From assembly GCA_903889245.1 (NCBI GenBank), contig CAISWQ010000091.1, positions 37,986 through 101,985 on the forward strand: a stretch of 64,000 bases of DNA. Direction: 5' to 3'. The notes beneath the pieces were generated by a model. The model was not told the DNA's origin and did not search any database. It was given only the letters and a program-made list of their open reading frames with translations. Both the position numbers and the translations under genes were made by a program. This DNA is from an uncultured Lentisphaerota bacterium. GTDB lineage: Bacteria > Verrucomicrobiota > Kiritimatiellia > CAIQIC01. Below, piece after piece: positions 32,973 to 44,652 of the stretch. Every line of letters begins with the position of its first letter. The first letter of the stretch is position 1.

Positions 32973-34373
32973 TTACTCTTCGCCGGACCAGCAGTAGGTG
33001 CAGAGTTTTTCGCGCGGCAGACCGATGGCGGCGACGAGGTCATCGAGCCGCTGGTACTGCACCGTCGTCAGGCCGAGTTCCTTGCCGATGACCTCCATCA
33101 TGGCGGCGTACTGCGCGGAGTCGGGATTCTTATAGAGGTCGAGGTTCTTCTGGTCATCGCCCTCCAGCGTCTTGACCGCGCGGCGGCCGGCGAGGTCGAG
33201 CACCGAGCGGGACCGCGAGAAATTCAGGAACTTGCAGCCGAAGAGCAGCGGCGGACAGGCCGGGCGCATATGCACCTCGGTCGCGCCGGCGGCGAACAGG
33301 CGGCGGACGGTGTCCTTGAGCTGCGTGCCGCGGACAATCGAGTCCTCGCAGAACAGCAGCTTGCGGCCCTTGATCAACTCGCGGATCGGGATCAGCTTCA
33401 TCCGCGCGACGAGGTCGCGGATGGTCTGGTCCTGCGGCATGAAGCTGCGCGGCCACGTGGGCGTGTACTTGACGAACGGCCGCTCGAACGGGATGCGCGA
33501 CGCGTGCGCATAGCCGAGCGCGTGGCTCGTGCCGGAGTCGGGGATGCCGGCGACAACGTCGGGTTTGACCTTGTCGCGCTTCGCGAGCGCCGCGCCGCAG
33601 CAGTAGCGGCAATGCTCGACGTTGATGCCCTCATAGTTCGACGCCGGATAGCCGTAATAGACCCAGAGGAACGAGCAGATGCGCATCTTGTTGCCGGGCT
33701 CGGCCAGTTGCTCGACGCCGGCGTGCGTAAGGCGCACGATCTCGGCGGGGCCAAGGTAGCGCTCAATCTCATAGTCGAGGTTTGGAAACGCGCAGGTCTC
33801 CATCGTCACCGCCCACGCGCCATCCTTGCGGCCGATGATGACCGGCGTGCGGCCCAGCCGGTCGCGCGCGGCGTAGATGGCGTCGCGCGTGAGCAACAGG
33901 ATGGAACAGGAGCCCTCGATCACCGCCTGCGCGTGCCGCAGACCTTCCACCAACGTCGCCTCCTGGTTGATGAGCGTGGCGACCAGCTCGGTTGGATTGA
34001 CGCCGCCGCCGCTCATCTCGGAGAAATGCGTCGCGCGCTTGGCGTAGGCGCGCTTTGTGAGTTCGTCGAGGTTCTTGATGACGCCCACCGTGACGATGGC
34101 GTAGTCGCCGAGGTGCGAGCCGATGATCAGCGGCTGGTCCTCGGTATCGCTGATGACGCCGATGCCCAACTGGCCGCGCATCCGCCCGATGTCATGCTCG
34201 AACTTGGAGCGGAACTGCGCATTGCTGATGTCGTGGATAAACCGGATCATGTCCTTGCCATCGTGCGACACCAGCCCGCCGCGGCGCGTGCCGAGGTGCG
34301 AATGATAGTCGGTGCCGTAGAACAGATCGGTGACGCAATCCTTGCTGGAGACGACCCCAAAGAAACCGCCCAT
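32973..34373 (-). CDS. purF: Amidophosphoribosyltransferase homologue without N-terminal cysteine
   Basis: The 466-residue protein has the class-II glutaminase-like half (about 1-240, YHSHLGTRRGGL, ARDRLGRTPVIIGRKDG) and a phosphoribosyltransferase half with the PRPP motif FCEDSIVRGTQ. PurF normally makes 5-phosphoribosylamine for purines, using glutamine via an N-terminal cysteine (MCG...). Here the mature start is GGFFG, so the glutaminase nucleophile is missing. I recall a related MGGFFG subfamily from Bacteroidetes, so this is probably a lineage feature rather than an error; it would have to use free ammonia or have another role. GAAAGGAAAA lies upstream of ATG 34373. The adjacent carB suggests a nucleotide-synthesis unit. 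Confidence 0.85.
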   Translation of the reverse strand: MGGFFGVVSSKDCVTDLFYGTDYHSHLGTRRGGLVSHDGKDMIRFIHDISNAQFRSKFEHDIGRMRGQLGIGVISDTEDQPLIIGSHLGDYAIVTVGVIKNLDELTKRAYAKRATHFSEMSGGGVNPTELVATLINQEATLVEGLRHAQAVIEGSCSILLLTRDAIYAARDRLGRTPVIIGRKDGAWAVTMETCAFPNLDYEIERYLGPAEIVRLTHAGVEQLAEPGNKMRICSFLWVYYGYPASNYEGINVEHCRYCCGAALAKRDKVKPDVVAGIPDSGTSHALGYAHASRIPFERPFVKYTPTWPRSFMPQDQTIRDLVARMKLIPIRELIKGRKLLFCEDSIVRGTQLKDTVRRLFAAGATEVHMRPACPPLLFGCKFLNFSRSRSVLDLAGRRAVKTLEGDDQKNLDLYKNPDSAQYAAMMEVIGKELGLTTVQYQRLDDLVAAIGLPREKLCTYCWSGEE

Positions 34374-34570
34374 GGTGTTTTCCTTTCAAAATGCGCCCGC
34401 AGGCGCTGGTTGTTTCGCTGTTTCCGGTTATGACCTTCTTGTCACTCTTACCAAATGGTTACACGTTTTTGCCGTATCCACACAGCAGCCGTTTGCCGCA
34501 TATGTGCAGGCTTTTCTTTCATAGTCCTCCTATGGCACGAAACAAAATCTTTTACAAGAGCGGACCGGAA

Positions 34571-34682
34571 TTTTCCGAAGATTGGAAAAGGAAACGGCGG
34601 CTTTTCCAGGGATGGGACGGTCGCCGCTGCGAAGTTTCCAAGGCTTGGACAACGCCGCGGAAAATTTTCCAGGCCTTGGAAA
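34571..34682. repeat. Phased palindrome array, 4 copies
   Basis: CC positions are 34575, 34606, 34638 and 34669 (31, 32 and 31 bp); the second copy has a degenerate right arm. The array touches the stop codon of the PEP-binding gene (34684) and lies in the 310-bp gap upstream of purF. Nothing else is recognised in that gap. Confidence 0.9.
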
Positions 34683-34683
34683 G

Positions 34684-37317
34684 TTATTCCAGGTAGCAGA
34701 CGGCCTGGTGTTCTTCGGGGACGGCGGCGACGTGCGCGTTGCAGCCGCGCAGGGCCATCACATCGAGCACCTTGATCAGCGGCTCGTAGGCGGCGTAGTC
34801 GGGTAGAAGTTGGGTGAGCAGGTTCGGCGAGTTCGCAAAGAAGTCGTTGTTGAAGCCGGCGGATTTGTCGCTTGGGAAGATCGGCAGGTAGATGATCTGT
34901 TGCTCGACGAGGTCCTGGAAGAAGTGCGTGCCGTAGGAAACTTCCGGGACGTGCCCGGCTTCCTCGCGCGCGAGTTCCACCAGCACGGCGGCGTGGTCAA
35001 TATCGGCATAGCCGACGTTGACGCCGAGTTCGAGGTTGCTGCTGCCCCAGCGGCCGGGGCCGACCATCATCAGGCCGTGCGCGCGAATCACAGGGTGGAG
35101 ATTGAGGCGGCCGACGACGCGGCCGAGTGATTTCTTCTGTTCGGGATTACGCAGCGCGGCGTAGGCGGCGGGATCAATGTAGATGATGTGGCGGAGGTCG
35201 TGGACCTCGCCGCCGCTGATAAAGCGGTTGGCGCGGAACAGGACCCGGTCGGGCGGCAGGTCCACGGGCAGCTTGGCGGCGCCGGCGCGGCCGGGCACCC
35301 AGAGCGGGCGGCACTGCAGCAGGTTGATCCGTACCTCGCCCCTGGCATCCACCCGCGCGGTGAACTCCGTGTCCACCGGCTGGCGGTAGGCTTTCTCCAG
35401 CGCGGCCAGAATCCGGCCCATGGTTTTGACGAAGGGTGTGCGACGGATCAGGTTGTTGAACGTGAGCACCACGGTTTGTTCGCTCAAGTCGAACTGGCTG
35501 CTGAACGGTTCCGTCAGATGACCGTCCTGTTGGAGAGAGACGAGCAGCGTCAGCGGCATCGCGTTGTAGTTGGGCAGCACGTCGCCGATGGCGGCGCTTT
35601 CCAGCGAATTGGCGCGCAGGTCGAGCAGATCCATCTCGCGCTGCGAGTACTTGACCACCTCGGCGCCGACCTCGGGTCGCAGTTCGGGATGGCTGATGGA
35701 GATCATGCGCGGGTAGTCGCCGCCGACGCGGTTGACCGCGCGCGTGCCGAGGCCGAAGACCAGCCGGATCACGCCCTGCATCGGATCAATGCGGTCGTTC
35801 CAGACATAGAGGTTACGCGAGAACGCCACGCCCGCGAGGCACGGGAAAAAATAGTGCTGGTGTGGCTGCCCGGCGACACGCATGACGAGGATCGCCATCT
35901 GCTCATCGTTGTCGGTCAGCCCGCGGCTGGCGCGATAGGAGAGGGCGTCGGGGTTGAGCGCGCTGGCGTAGACCAACTTGACGGCGCGCATGAAAGCTTC
36001 CAGCCGCTCCTCCGGCGTGCCCTGGTTCGCGCAGAATTCGCTGCGATACTTGCCGGCGAACGCGTAGCCATAGCTGTCCTCCAAGAGGCTGCTGGAGCGG
36101 ACGATGATCGGCGCCTGCCCGAAGTAGTCGAGCATGTTGCGGAATAGTTCGACGATTTCCGGCGGGAACTTGCCCGTGAGGAAACGTTGCTCGACCTCGC
36201 TGTATTCCTCCTCGGAAATGCGTTCGCTGCGCGAAAGCTGGAGCCGCAGGCGGAACAGGTCGTTGTTGACGAGGAAGGTGAAGAAAACGTCGGAGCCGAT
36301 GTAAAAAGAATCGTGCGGTTCCAGCACCTTGCCCAAATCGCCCAAACTGTCGCGGTGTTCCTGCAGGACGCGACGCGCCACCAGCATACCCGCTGCTTTG
36401 CCGCCGATGCGGCCCGACCCAATGATGCGGTCGCGGATCGCGAGCAGGTCGGCCACCGTGAAAAAGCGGTGGGCCAGATCAAAGAACTGCGGATGATGGC
36501 CCACGAGCATGTGGGTCATTTCTTCCTTCAGGGCGGCCACGTCCGGCGGCAAGTGCTGGTCGCTGCCGCCGGCCTCGCGGTAGAGCGCCAGTCGTCGGTA
36601 CACGCTTTCCCAGGGCGCGATGGAGCCGGACGCGCGCTGCAGTGGCTGCTGGCGCGCCGCCGCCGAGACGGCCGCCGCGTCGCCGCTCTGAAAGACAGGG
36701 ACAAAGCGACGGCCTTCCTGCACATGCGGCAGGAACATCTGGGTCGAGTAGCGGCCCCACACCTTGAGGGGGTGCAGATAAAGCTGTCCTTGCGCGTGGA
36801 AAACGTCAAGCAGGAGCTGTGTCGTATCACGGATGCGCGCCACCGCGCTGGGGGCGTGCTGGCCGCGCGTCAGCGCGAAGTAGGTCACAGTGTCCAGTTC
36901 AAACAGGAAGGGACAGGTCACCTGGAAAAAGTTGGCCAGCGCGACATCGGCGGCCCACTCGACCACCAGCGCCGAGAGGTTGTCGAACACATAAAAAACC
37001 TCCGGCCCTTCGGTCTCGATGATGCGATGGACTTCGCCGCTGAAGGTGTCGAAGCCGGGGCTGGGGTCAACCTCGATGATCTTGATGCGCGGATCGGCTG
37101 CGAGTACCGGCGGATGCGAGGCGAAGCGCAGGTAAACCAGTTTGCGCCCTGCGGCCAGCGCGCTGGCGGCGAACGGCTGGACGAGATTGATATAGTCCTG
37201 AAGCTGATCCACCTGCCAGACCACGTTATCACCCAGTCGCAAGCTCTGCACAACTTCGTCGAGTTCCGTCAATCCGCTGGTGATGACCGGCTCCGGCTTA
37301 AAGATTTGTGGTTTCAT
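34684..37317 (-). CDS. PEP/pyruvate-binding (PPDK N-terminal) protein with RecA/KaiC-like front
   Basis: The 877-residue cytosolic protein begins with a domain of about 200 residues (SGLTELDEVVQSLRLGDNVVW...LVYLRFASHPPV, then VFYVFDNLSALVVEW). This recalls a RecA/KaiC fold but has no P-loop lysine. It continues into a PEP-synthase/pyruvate-phosphate-dikinase ATP-grasp: IGGKAAGMLVARR (about 300), IVRSSSLLEDSYGYAFAGKY (about 405), AGVAFSRNLY with its arginine, GLGTRAVNRVGG, and LLQCRPL (about 667). The swivelling phosphohistidine domain and the PEP-binding TIM barrel of real PEP synthases are absent, so it cannot be a complete synthase. Its truncated paralogue lies at 25588-27255. The true substrate is unknown. 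Confidence 0.78.
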   Translation of the reverse strand: MKPQIFKPEPVITSGLTELDEVVQSLRLGDNVVWQVDQLQDYINLVQPFAASALAAGRKLVYLRFASHPPVLAADPRIKIIEVDPSPGFDTFSGEVHRIIETEGPEVFYVFDNLSALVVEWAADVALANFFQVTCPFLFELDTVTYFALTRGQHAPSAVARIRDTTQLLLDVFHAQGQLYLHPLKVWGRYSTQMFLPHVQEGRRFVPVFQSGDAAAVSAAARQQPLQRASGSIAPWESVYRRLALYREAGGSDQHLPPDVAALKEEMTHMLVGHHPQFFDLAHRFFTVADLLAIRDRIIGSGRIGGKAAGMLVARRVLQEHRDSLGDLGKVLEPHDSFYIGSDVFFTFLVNNDLFRLRLQLSRSERISEEEYSEVEQRFLTGKFPPEIVELFRNMLDYFGQAPIIVRSSSLLEDSYGYAFAGKYRSEFCANQGTPEERLEAFMRAVKLVYASALNPDALSYRASRGLTDNDEQMAILVMRVAGQPHQHYFFPCLAGVAFSRNLYVWNDRIDPMQGVIRLVFGLGTRAVNRVGGDYPRMISISHPELRPEVGAEVVKYSQREMDLLDLRANSLESAAIGDVLPNYNAMPLTLLVSLQQDGHLTEPFSSQFDLSEQTVVLTFNNLIRRTPFVKTMGRILAALEKAYRQPVDTEFTARVDARGEVRINLLQCRPLWVPGRAGAAKLPVDLPPDRVLFRANRFISGGEVHDLRHIIYIDPAAYAALRNPEQKKSLGRVVGRLNLHPVIRAHGLMMVGPGRWGSSNLELGVNVGYADIDHAAVLVELAREEAGHVPEVSYGTHFFQDLVEQQIIYLPIFPSDKSAGFNNDFFANSPNLLTQLLPDYAAYEPLIKVLDVMALRGCNAHVAAVPEEHQAVCYLE

Positions 37318-37405
37318 GGGCTTCTCTGGTTGGGCGAGAATTTAGCCGCAAGTATCCCCAAAGCAAATCTGATTTCCAGCGCGGGTCAGCGTAGGCCTGG
37401 CCTTG

Positions 37406-37735
37406 CTAGAGCGTGCCATGGACGCTGCAGGATGTTTTGGCGTTGAGATCGGCAGGCAAGGCATAGGTGCCGCCGCCCTTGCAGGCGGGCGTATCCTTGA
37501 TGTAGCCGTTGGTGCCGACCAGTGCTGTCAGCGAGGAGGCCAGCGCGTTGGAGTTGTCGAGTGCGTATTGCTGCACCGCGCCGTCAATCAGGCGCAGGTT
37601 GCTCTGGCAGGCGCCGCGCATGGACTTGGAACGGGAACTTAGGAACGAAGGGATGACGATCACGGCCAATAAAGCGATAATCGAAACCACCAGCATGATT
37701 TCGAGCAAAGTATAACCTCGGTTGCGTTGTTGCAC
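37406..37735 (-). CDS. Type IV pilin / pseudopilin-like protein
   Basis: The 109-residue product starts at GTG 37735 (GGGGGAA just upstream) and reads VQQRNRGYTLLEIML. This is a class III prepilin leader with cleavage before Tyr, the conserved Glu5, and a hydrophobic helix LVVSIIALLAVIVIPSF. A short globular tail follows (SNLRLIDGAVQQYALDN, the usual pilin alpha1/beta transition) with two cysteines near the end that may form the C-terminal disulphide loop. It is likely a minor pilin or a type II secretion pseudopilin. No assembly genes are adjacent, so it would work with machinery encoded elsewhere. Confidence 0.88.
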   Translation of the reverse strand: MQQRNRGYTLLEIMLVVSIIALLAVIVIPSFLSSRSKSMRGACQSNLRLIDGAVQQYALDNSNALASSLTALVGTNGYIKDTPACKGGGTYALPADLNAKTSCSVHGTL

Positions 37736-37855
37736 GCGATTCCCCCGCTGCTACCCATGATGTACCGCCCGGCTGTCCCCAGTCGCAGCCAGTCAACGAA
37801 CGCGCGAGTCTATAACAAATCTCGTTCTCCGCATCAAGGCGCACCTTCCGCAGGT

Positions 37856-40357
37856 TTACTGCAGGTAGGGCTTGAGCTGGACGAAGTTGAGCAGGAGTTC
37901 GTCGCCGGGTTGGGCGGCGGCGTCGGAGAAGGTGAGCTTCACGTCGGACGCCTGCGCGCGGAAGATGATCCGGTGCAGGTTGATTTTCCCGACATGCTCG
38001 TCTTTCTTCCCGTGCTTGCTGCTGCGGCGATCCACGTGGACAAAGCTCTTCTCCGGCAGAATCTCGGCGCCGTCCAACTCCACATCGAGGCCGTAGCGGC
38101 GCGGGTTGAATTTCTTGGCGAGCACGTCTTGACGGTCGGCGGTGACGAATTGGAGACAGTAGGTTTTGCCCACGGTGAGGCCGTGCGCAGTCTGGCTGAT
38201 TTGATTCGGCGCATTCTGCTGGCGTGCGAAGACGCAGACGGTGTCGCCCGCCTTGCCCGCGCCCCAACGGCCCTGGCTGTTCTTGCCGTAGCCGGCGATG
38301 CTATCGGCGCGGACCGCACCGCTCTTCGCCCAACCCTCCAGCCCCTCGGCGAAGTCGGGATTTTTCAGGAAGCCGGGGCCATAGGTGAAGCCGTAGCGCG
38401 CGGAGAGCATGTCCTTGCGACCCTCGACTGCGTAGTGGCGCATCAACAGGAATGACCAGCGCGCGAGTTCCTCGTCGCCGTAGTAGGTGCCCCAGTAGCC
38501 GGTGGTGGCGAGGTTTGCGAAGTCGGGGCTGTTGGCGACGAGGTTGACCTGCATGTCGAGGAAGTATTTGAAGTCCACCGCCGGGTTGCTCTCGAGCGAG
38601 ATGATCGGGAGCTGGTTGAAGTTGCCGAAGATGATGCCGGTACCCGCCGCCGCGCCGGGGAACGTGGCGCTGAAGCGGCGCATGGTCTCGCCGAGCATGT
38701 CGTCGAGGTAGGCGGCGGCCGCCTTCTCGTCGGGCTGCGAGTGGCAGTAGGCCTCGAACAGCAGGCGGCCGCGGCCGTGCGAGGCGTTGAGCGCGGCCGC
38801 CATGAAGTCGGTGGCGAGCGCGGCGATGCTCGGCTTGCCGACGATCCACGTGTAGATCAGCCGCTGCCCGGGATTGCGCAGCCGCCAGAGCGCCTTGGTG
38901 TAGTTATCAATCGTCGCGCGGCCGAAGAACAGCTCGTCGCTGGTGAAGCCATCGTACTGCGGCTCGTTCAGCCCGGCGTGCTTTTCCATGCGCGCCTGCA
39001 CGTTGGCGGGATCATCCACCGGCGCGACGTTGAAGTTCGCCAGCCACTTGAGCCCGCGCGCCTTGGCCTCGGTCAGCGCCTCGCCGGGCAGCGCGCCGCC
39101 GTTGAGCGTGGTGACCGCCGGGAGAATGTGCCGCTTCATGAAGGCCCAGTCATAATGGCCGTTCTCCTTGACGGCGGAATCGGCGCACGGCGGGTAATCG
39201 AAAATTTCCGGGATCGCGCGCACGAGGATGCGCCCGCCCGCGCCGCCGCTGATGGTCAGGCGATGCCCGCCCATGCTCACCAGCCGGAACGCCTCGCCGC
39301 TGTCGGTGAACACAGCAACGTCGTCGAGCTTGACCGCCAGTTCCGGCGTGGCGTTGGAGCAGGCGATGAAGACCCAGCCCTCGCGCGGCGCGACGAAGCT
39401 GAACGATTGCTGCGCGCTGCCGACCGGCTCGTTGAGCACTTCGGCGACGAGGTTGTTCAGTGGCTTGATGCGGCTGCGATCAAGCGCCGGAACCTCGACG
39501 ATGCTGATGGGGTGGGTGGCCTCCAGGATGGTCTGCCGCGTTCCGGCGTGGCGCACGAGCGCCTTCAGCGTGTAGTCGCCGCAGGCGAGGCCGGCCAGCT
39601 TGGCCACGACTCTTCCCTCCTTGAGCGGGACGGTCTGCGGCGGCAACGGATCGCCGGCGAGCGTGATGAGGCATTCATAGGCGTCGGCCTTCTCCGGCAG
39701 GACGCCGAAGAATTTGAACGTCAGCTCCGGGGCCGCGCGTGGAATCCGGTTGAGCAGCGGCTGGAACGGCACCAAGCGCGGCGCGGCGACGATGGCCATT
39801 TGCGTGCTGGACCCCTTGCGCGCGCCCTCGCTGACCGCCTCGAGCTTGAGCTCGGCGAAGGCGATCTCGCCGGCCGGGTCGCTCGCGAACAGGGCGAGGC
39901 CATACTCCTTATCGCGTGACGGGAAGAGCTTGAAGGTCTTCTCGTAGAGCTTCCAGTCGGAGTCGGCCGGCAGGTTCTTGATGCCGACCTCGTTATACCA
40001 GCCGCCGTTGTGGATGATCATGCCGCCGTTGCGGCACGTGAAGTTCTTGGTGCGGATGTAGCCGCTCAACTTGTAGGTCTCGCCCGCGACGAGCGTCATG
40101 CCCTGCTGCCGGATGCTCGCAGTGCCGGACTTGCTGCCATCGCCCTGTAGCGCGACGGCGGGCTTCCTGCCCTCCGGCCCGCCGGTGCGTAGATAGACGA
40201 CGCCCTTGGTGGAGGACGAGGGGCTCCAGAATTCGGGGAAGGCGACCTGCTCGGCATCGAAGCTGCCGTTGACCAGCAGGTTCTCGCCCTCGGCCACCGC
40301 CGCGCGCGCGGCCGGCAACGCGAGCACAACACCCAACAGTGCGAGACACTTTCTCAT
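37856..40357 (-). CDS. Secreted carbohydrate-active protein with N-terminal CBM-like domain
   Basis: The product has 833 residues from ATG 40357, which has a GGGGAGA site upstream; the frame opens 15 codons earlier, before the signal peptide MRKCLALLGVVLALPAARA. An N-terminal carbohydrate-binding-like domain (ENLLVNGSFDAE...) is followed by beta-rich modules and then an alpha/beta, probably TIM-barrel, region (about 420-700, with WAFMKRHILPAVTTLNGG, YDGFTSDELFF, FEAYCHSQPDE and NFNQLPIISLESNP). A second NPDFAEGLEGW beta domain closes the protein. This suggests a polysaccharide-degrading enzyme, but I cannot assign a GH family. It lies 41 bp downstream of the GH5 gene on the same strand, so the two are probably co-expressed. 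Confidence 0.72.
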   Translation of the reverse strand: MRKCLALLGVVLALPAARAAVAEGENLLVNGSFDAEQVAFPEFWSPSSSTKGVVYLRTGGPEGRKPAVALQGDGSKSGTASIRQQGMTLVAGETYKLSGYIRTKNFTCRNGGMIIHNGGWYNEVGIKNLPADSDWKLYEKTFKLFPSRDKEYGLALFASDPAGEIAFAELKLEAVSEGARKGSSTQMAIVAAPRLVPFQPLLNRIPRAAPELTFKFFGVLPEKADAYECLITLAGDPLPPQTVPLKEGRVVAKLAGLACGDYTLKALVRHAGTRQTILEATHPISIVEVPALDRSRIKPLNNLVAEVLNEPVGSAQQSFSFVAPREGWVFIACSNATPELAVKLDDVAVFTDSGEAFRLVSMGGHRLTISGGAGGRILVRAIPEIFDYPPCADSAVKENGHYDWAFMKRHILPAVTTLNGGALPGEALTEAKARGLKWLANFNVAPVDDPANVQARMEKHAGLNEPQYDGFTSDELFFGRATIDNYTKALWRLRNPGQRLIYTWIVGKPSIAALATDFMAAALNASHGRGRLLFEAYCHSQPDEKAAAAYLDDMLGETMRRFSATFPGAAAGTGIIFGNFNQLPIISLESNPAVDFKYFLDMQVNLVANSPDFANLATTGYWGTYYGDEELARWSFLLMRHYAVEGRKDMLSARYGFTYGPGFLKNPDFAEGLEGWAKSGAVRADSIAGYGKNSQGRWGAGKAGDTVCVFARQQNAPNQISQTAHGLTVGKTYCLQFVTADRQDVLAKKFNPRRYGLDVELDGAEILPEKSFVHVDRRSSKHGKKDEHVGKINLHRIIFRAQASDVKLTFSDAAAQPGDELLLNFVQLKPYLQ

Positions 40358-40398
40358 GCGATCTCCCCACGATGGCCGGCGCCGCTCGCGCCGGCGGT

Positions 40399-41904
40399 TC
40401 AATATTTCTGATAGGCCAGCAGCAAGTTGAGCATCGCGCGGTCGAGCTTGTGGCCGTGCCAGTCTTCGTACTGCACGTCGCTGCGGTTGCTATCGAGGAT
40501 GCCGAAGCTGCCGCGGAAATTCCACAGCACCCAGCCGTAGCGCGCCTGCTTCCATTCCTCCAGCCACGCCCGCATCCATGCGAGCGCGACCGCGTGCGGC
40601 GTCTTGCTGTAGCAGCCCCATTCGCCGACGAGCACCGCGCCGCCCTGCGCGGAAAATTCGCGCCACGGCTTGAGGTAGTTCACCAGCGTCTGGCTCGGGT
40701 TCGCGCCGGGCGGCGGCTGGAGGCGGCCATCGGCGGCGACGGTGTGCGGCTCCTGCGGCGCGCCCCATGTGAGGTCGGTGCCGTAGGCCTGGCGCGCGCC
40801 GCCGGGCATCTGCACGGCCAGCTCGCTGAACTTGATCCAGTCGCCCTCGATGTTCTCGAACGTGAGCTCCTTCGCCGCCGCCGCCAGCGTGACCGCGAGG
40901 CTCAACGGCTTGGCCGGCTCATAGTAGGTGTACTTGCCCGACTGGAGCGGCTTCCATGAAAGCGTTTTGGATTTGGGATCGCAGAGCAGCTCGGCGAGGA
41001 CCACGCCATCGGCCTTCGCCTGCACCCGGGCCTTCGACGAAAAGTTAAGCACCGTGAGCGCGACCTCCGTGCCGGGCTTGAAGGCGCCGCGCAGCACGAG
41101 CGGGGCCTTGAGTTCCTTCTTCATCGGGCCGAAGAGCTGGCCGATCACCTTGGAGGGCGGCCATGTCGGCACCGGCCACTTGTCGGAGCCCTTCGCCCAA
41201 CTGGCGCGGTAATGCGAGATCGTCCCCGGATGATAGCCGCGCGTCGCCTGCACGACGTTCGGGTATTTCAAAAACTCCGGCGAAGGGTCTTTGCCGACGT
41301 TGTTGCCATCCACCAAAATGATGCGCTTGGGATCCACCGCGTGGATCGCCTCGATGGCGCGGCTGTTGACCTTGAGGTAGGCCTCGCGCGTGTTGCGCGT
41401 CGGCTCGTTGAGCAGGTTGAAGCTCAACTGCTCCTGCGGGACGTGCTGGTAGCGCTTGGCGAACATCACCCAGTGCGCCACGAACGCGTCCTGCGCCGAC
41501 TGGTCCTTCCAGAGGTCGGTCGCCTCCGCCGGCGGATTGATGCAGAAGCCCGGCGCACGGTGCAGGTTGAGGCAGACGTGGATATGATGCTTCGCGCCCA
41601 ACTCGATCGCCTGGTCAATCTCCTTGAGCACCGGCTCCTTGAACTTCAGCCAGTCGCCGGGCTCCGTGTAGCAGCCATAGTCCATCGGCAGGCGCACGAA
41701 GTTGAAGCCCAGCTCCTCGATCAGCTTGAAGTCCTCCTCGAGGAACGGCGCCTGGCCACGCGCCTTGAACTTCTCCAGCAGATTGAACCCGCGCCACTGC
41801 GAGACATCCACCTTGCCGACCTGCTGCACATCGGCCGCCGCCATCGCCGCCACTGAAACGAGCGACAGAACCGTGCCCCTTGCTAACGCGCTGAACAGTT
41901 TCAT
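40399..41904 (-). CDS. Secreted glycoside hydrolase family 5 (cellulase-like)
   Basis: The 501-residue protein has a signal peptide (MKLFSALARGTVLSLVSVAAMAAA). The barrel carries GH5 hallmarks: FNFVRLPMDYG in the first strands, the HIHVCLNLHRAPG segment, the acid/base Glu167 in LLNEP, and the nucleophile Glu428 in VGEWG. Between the two catalytic halves (about 255-385) lies a beta-rich insertion (LKAPLVLRGAFKPGTEVALT...), which is unusual for a simple cellulase. GH5 enzymes cleave beta-linked glucans or mannans; the substrate is not decidable here. It is the first gene of a two-gene glycosidase unit. Confidence 0.88.
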   Translation of the reverse strand: MKLFSALARGTVLSLVSVAAMAAADVQQVGKVDVSQWRGFNLLEKFKARGQAPFLEEDFKLIEELGFNFVRLPMDYGCYTEPGDWLKFKEPVLKEIDQAIELGAKHHIHVCLNLHRAPGFCINPPAEATDLWKDQSAQDAFVAHWVMFAKRYQHVPQEQLSFNLLNEPTRNTREAYLKVNSRAIEAIHAVDPKRIILVDGNNVGKDPSPEFLKYPNVVQATRGYHPGTISHYRASWAKGSDKWPVPTWPPSKVIGQLFGPMKKELKAPLVLRGAFKPGTEVALTVLNFSSKARVQAKADGVVLAELLCDPKSKTLSWKPLQSGKYTYYEPAKPLSLAVTLAAAAKELTFENIEGDWIKFSELAVQMPGGARQAYGTDLTWGAPQEPHTVAADGRLQPPPGANPSQTLVNYLKPWREFSAQGGAVLVGEWGCYSKTPHAVALAWMRAWLEEWKQARYGWVLWNFRGSFGILDSNRSDVQYEDWHGHKLDRAMLNLLLAYQKY

Positions 41905-42029
41905 TTCTTCATACCTGTTTTAGTTTTCGCCAAACCCGCGCCGCCAGAATGGCGCAGCTCTGTGCTATGCAATCATTCAAAATATCGCCGCCCAGTTGCT
42001 TCCCTAACCTTTTTGCACCTGACGTTACG

Positions 42030-42060
42030 ACCCTGCGGACTGACGAGTCATCGGCAGGGT
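42030..42060. other. Hairpin in the gap between glycosidase genes and the R-M region
   Basis: ACCCTGC (42030-42036) pairs with GCAGGGT (42054-42060) around a 17-nt loop containing TGACGAGTCA. There is no T-tract. It lies beyond the 3' end of the helicase gene and may mark its transcript end or the island edge. Confidence 0.35.
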
Positions 42061-42114
42061 GCCAGTCCACAGCAGCCGATGGTTAGCCTGTAGTTAGTTT
42101 CTGATCGCATCCTG

Positions 42115-44644
<2,530 letters not shown>

Positions 44645-44652
<8 letters not shown>

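Noticed and set aside
41905..42114. tRNA or attachment site at the edge of the restriction region
   Set aside because: No cloverleaf, CCA end or direct repeat could be found there, and there is no integrase gene nearby.
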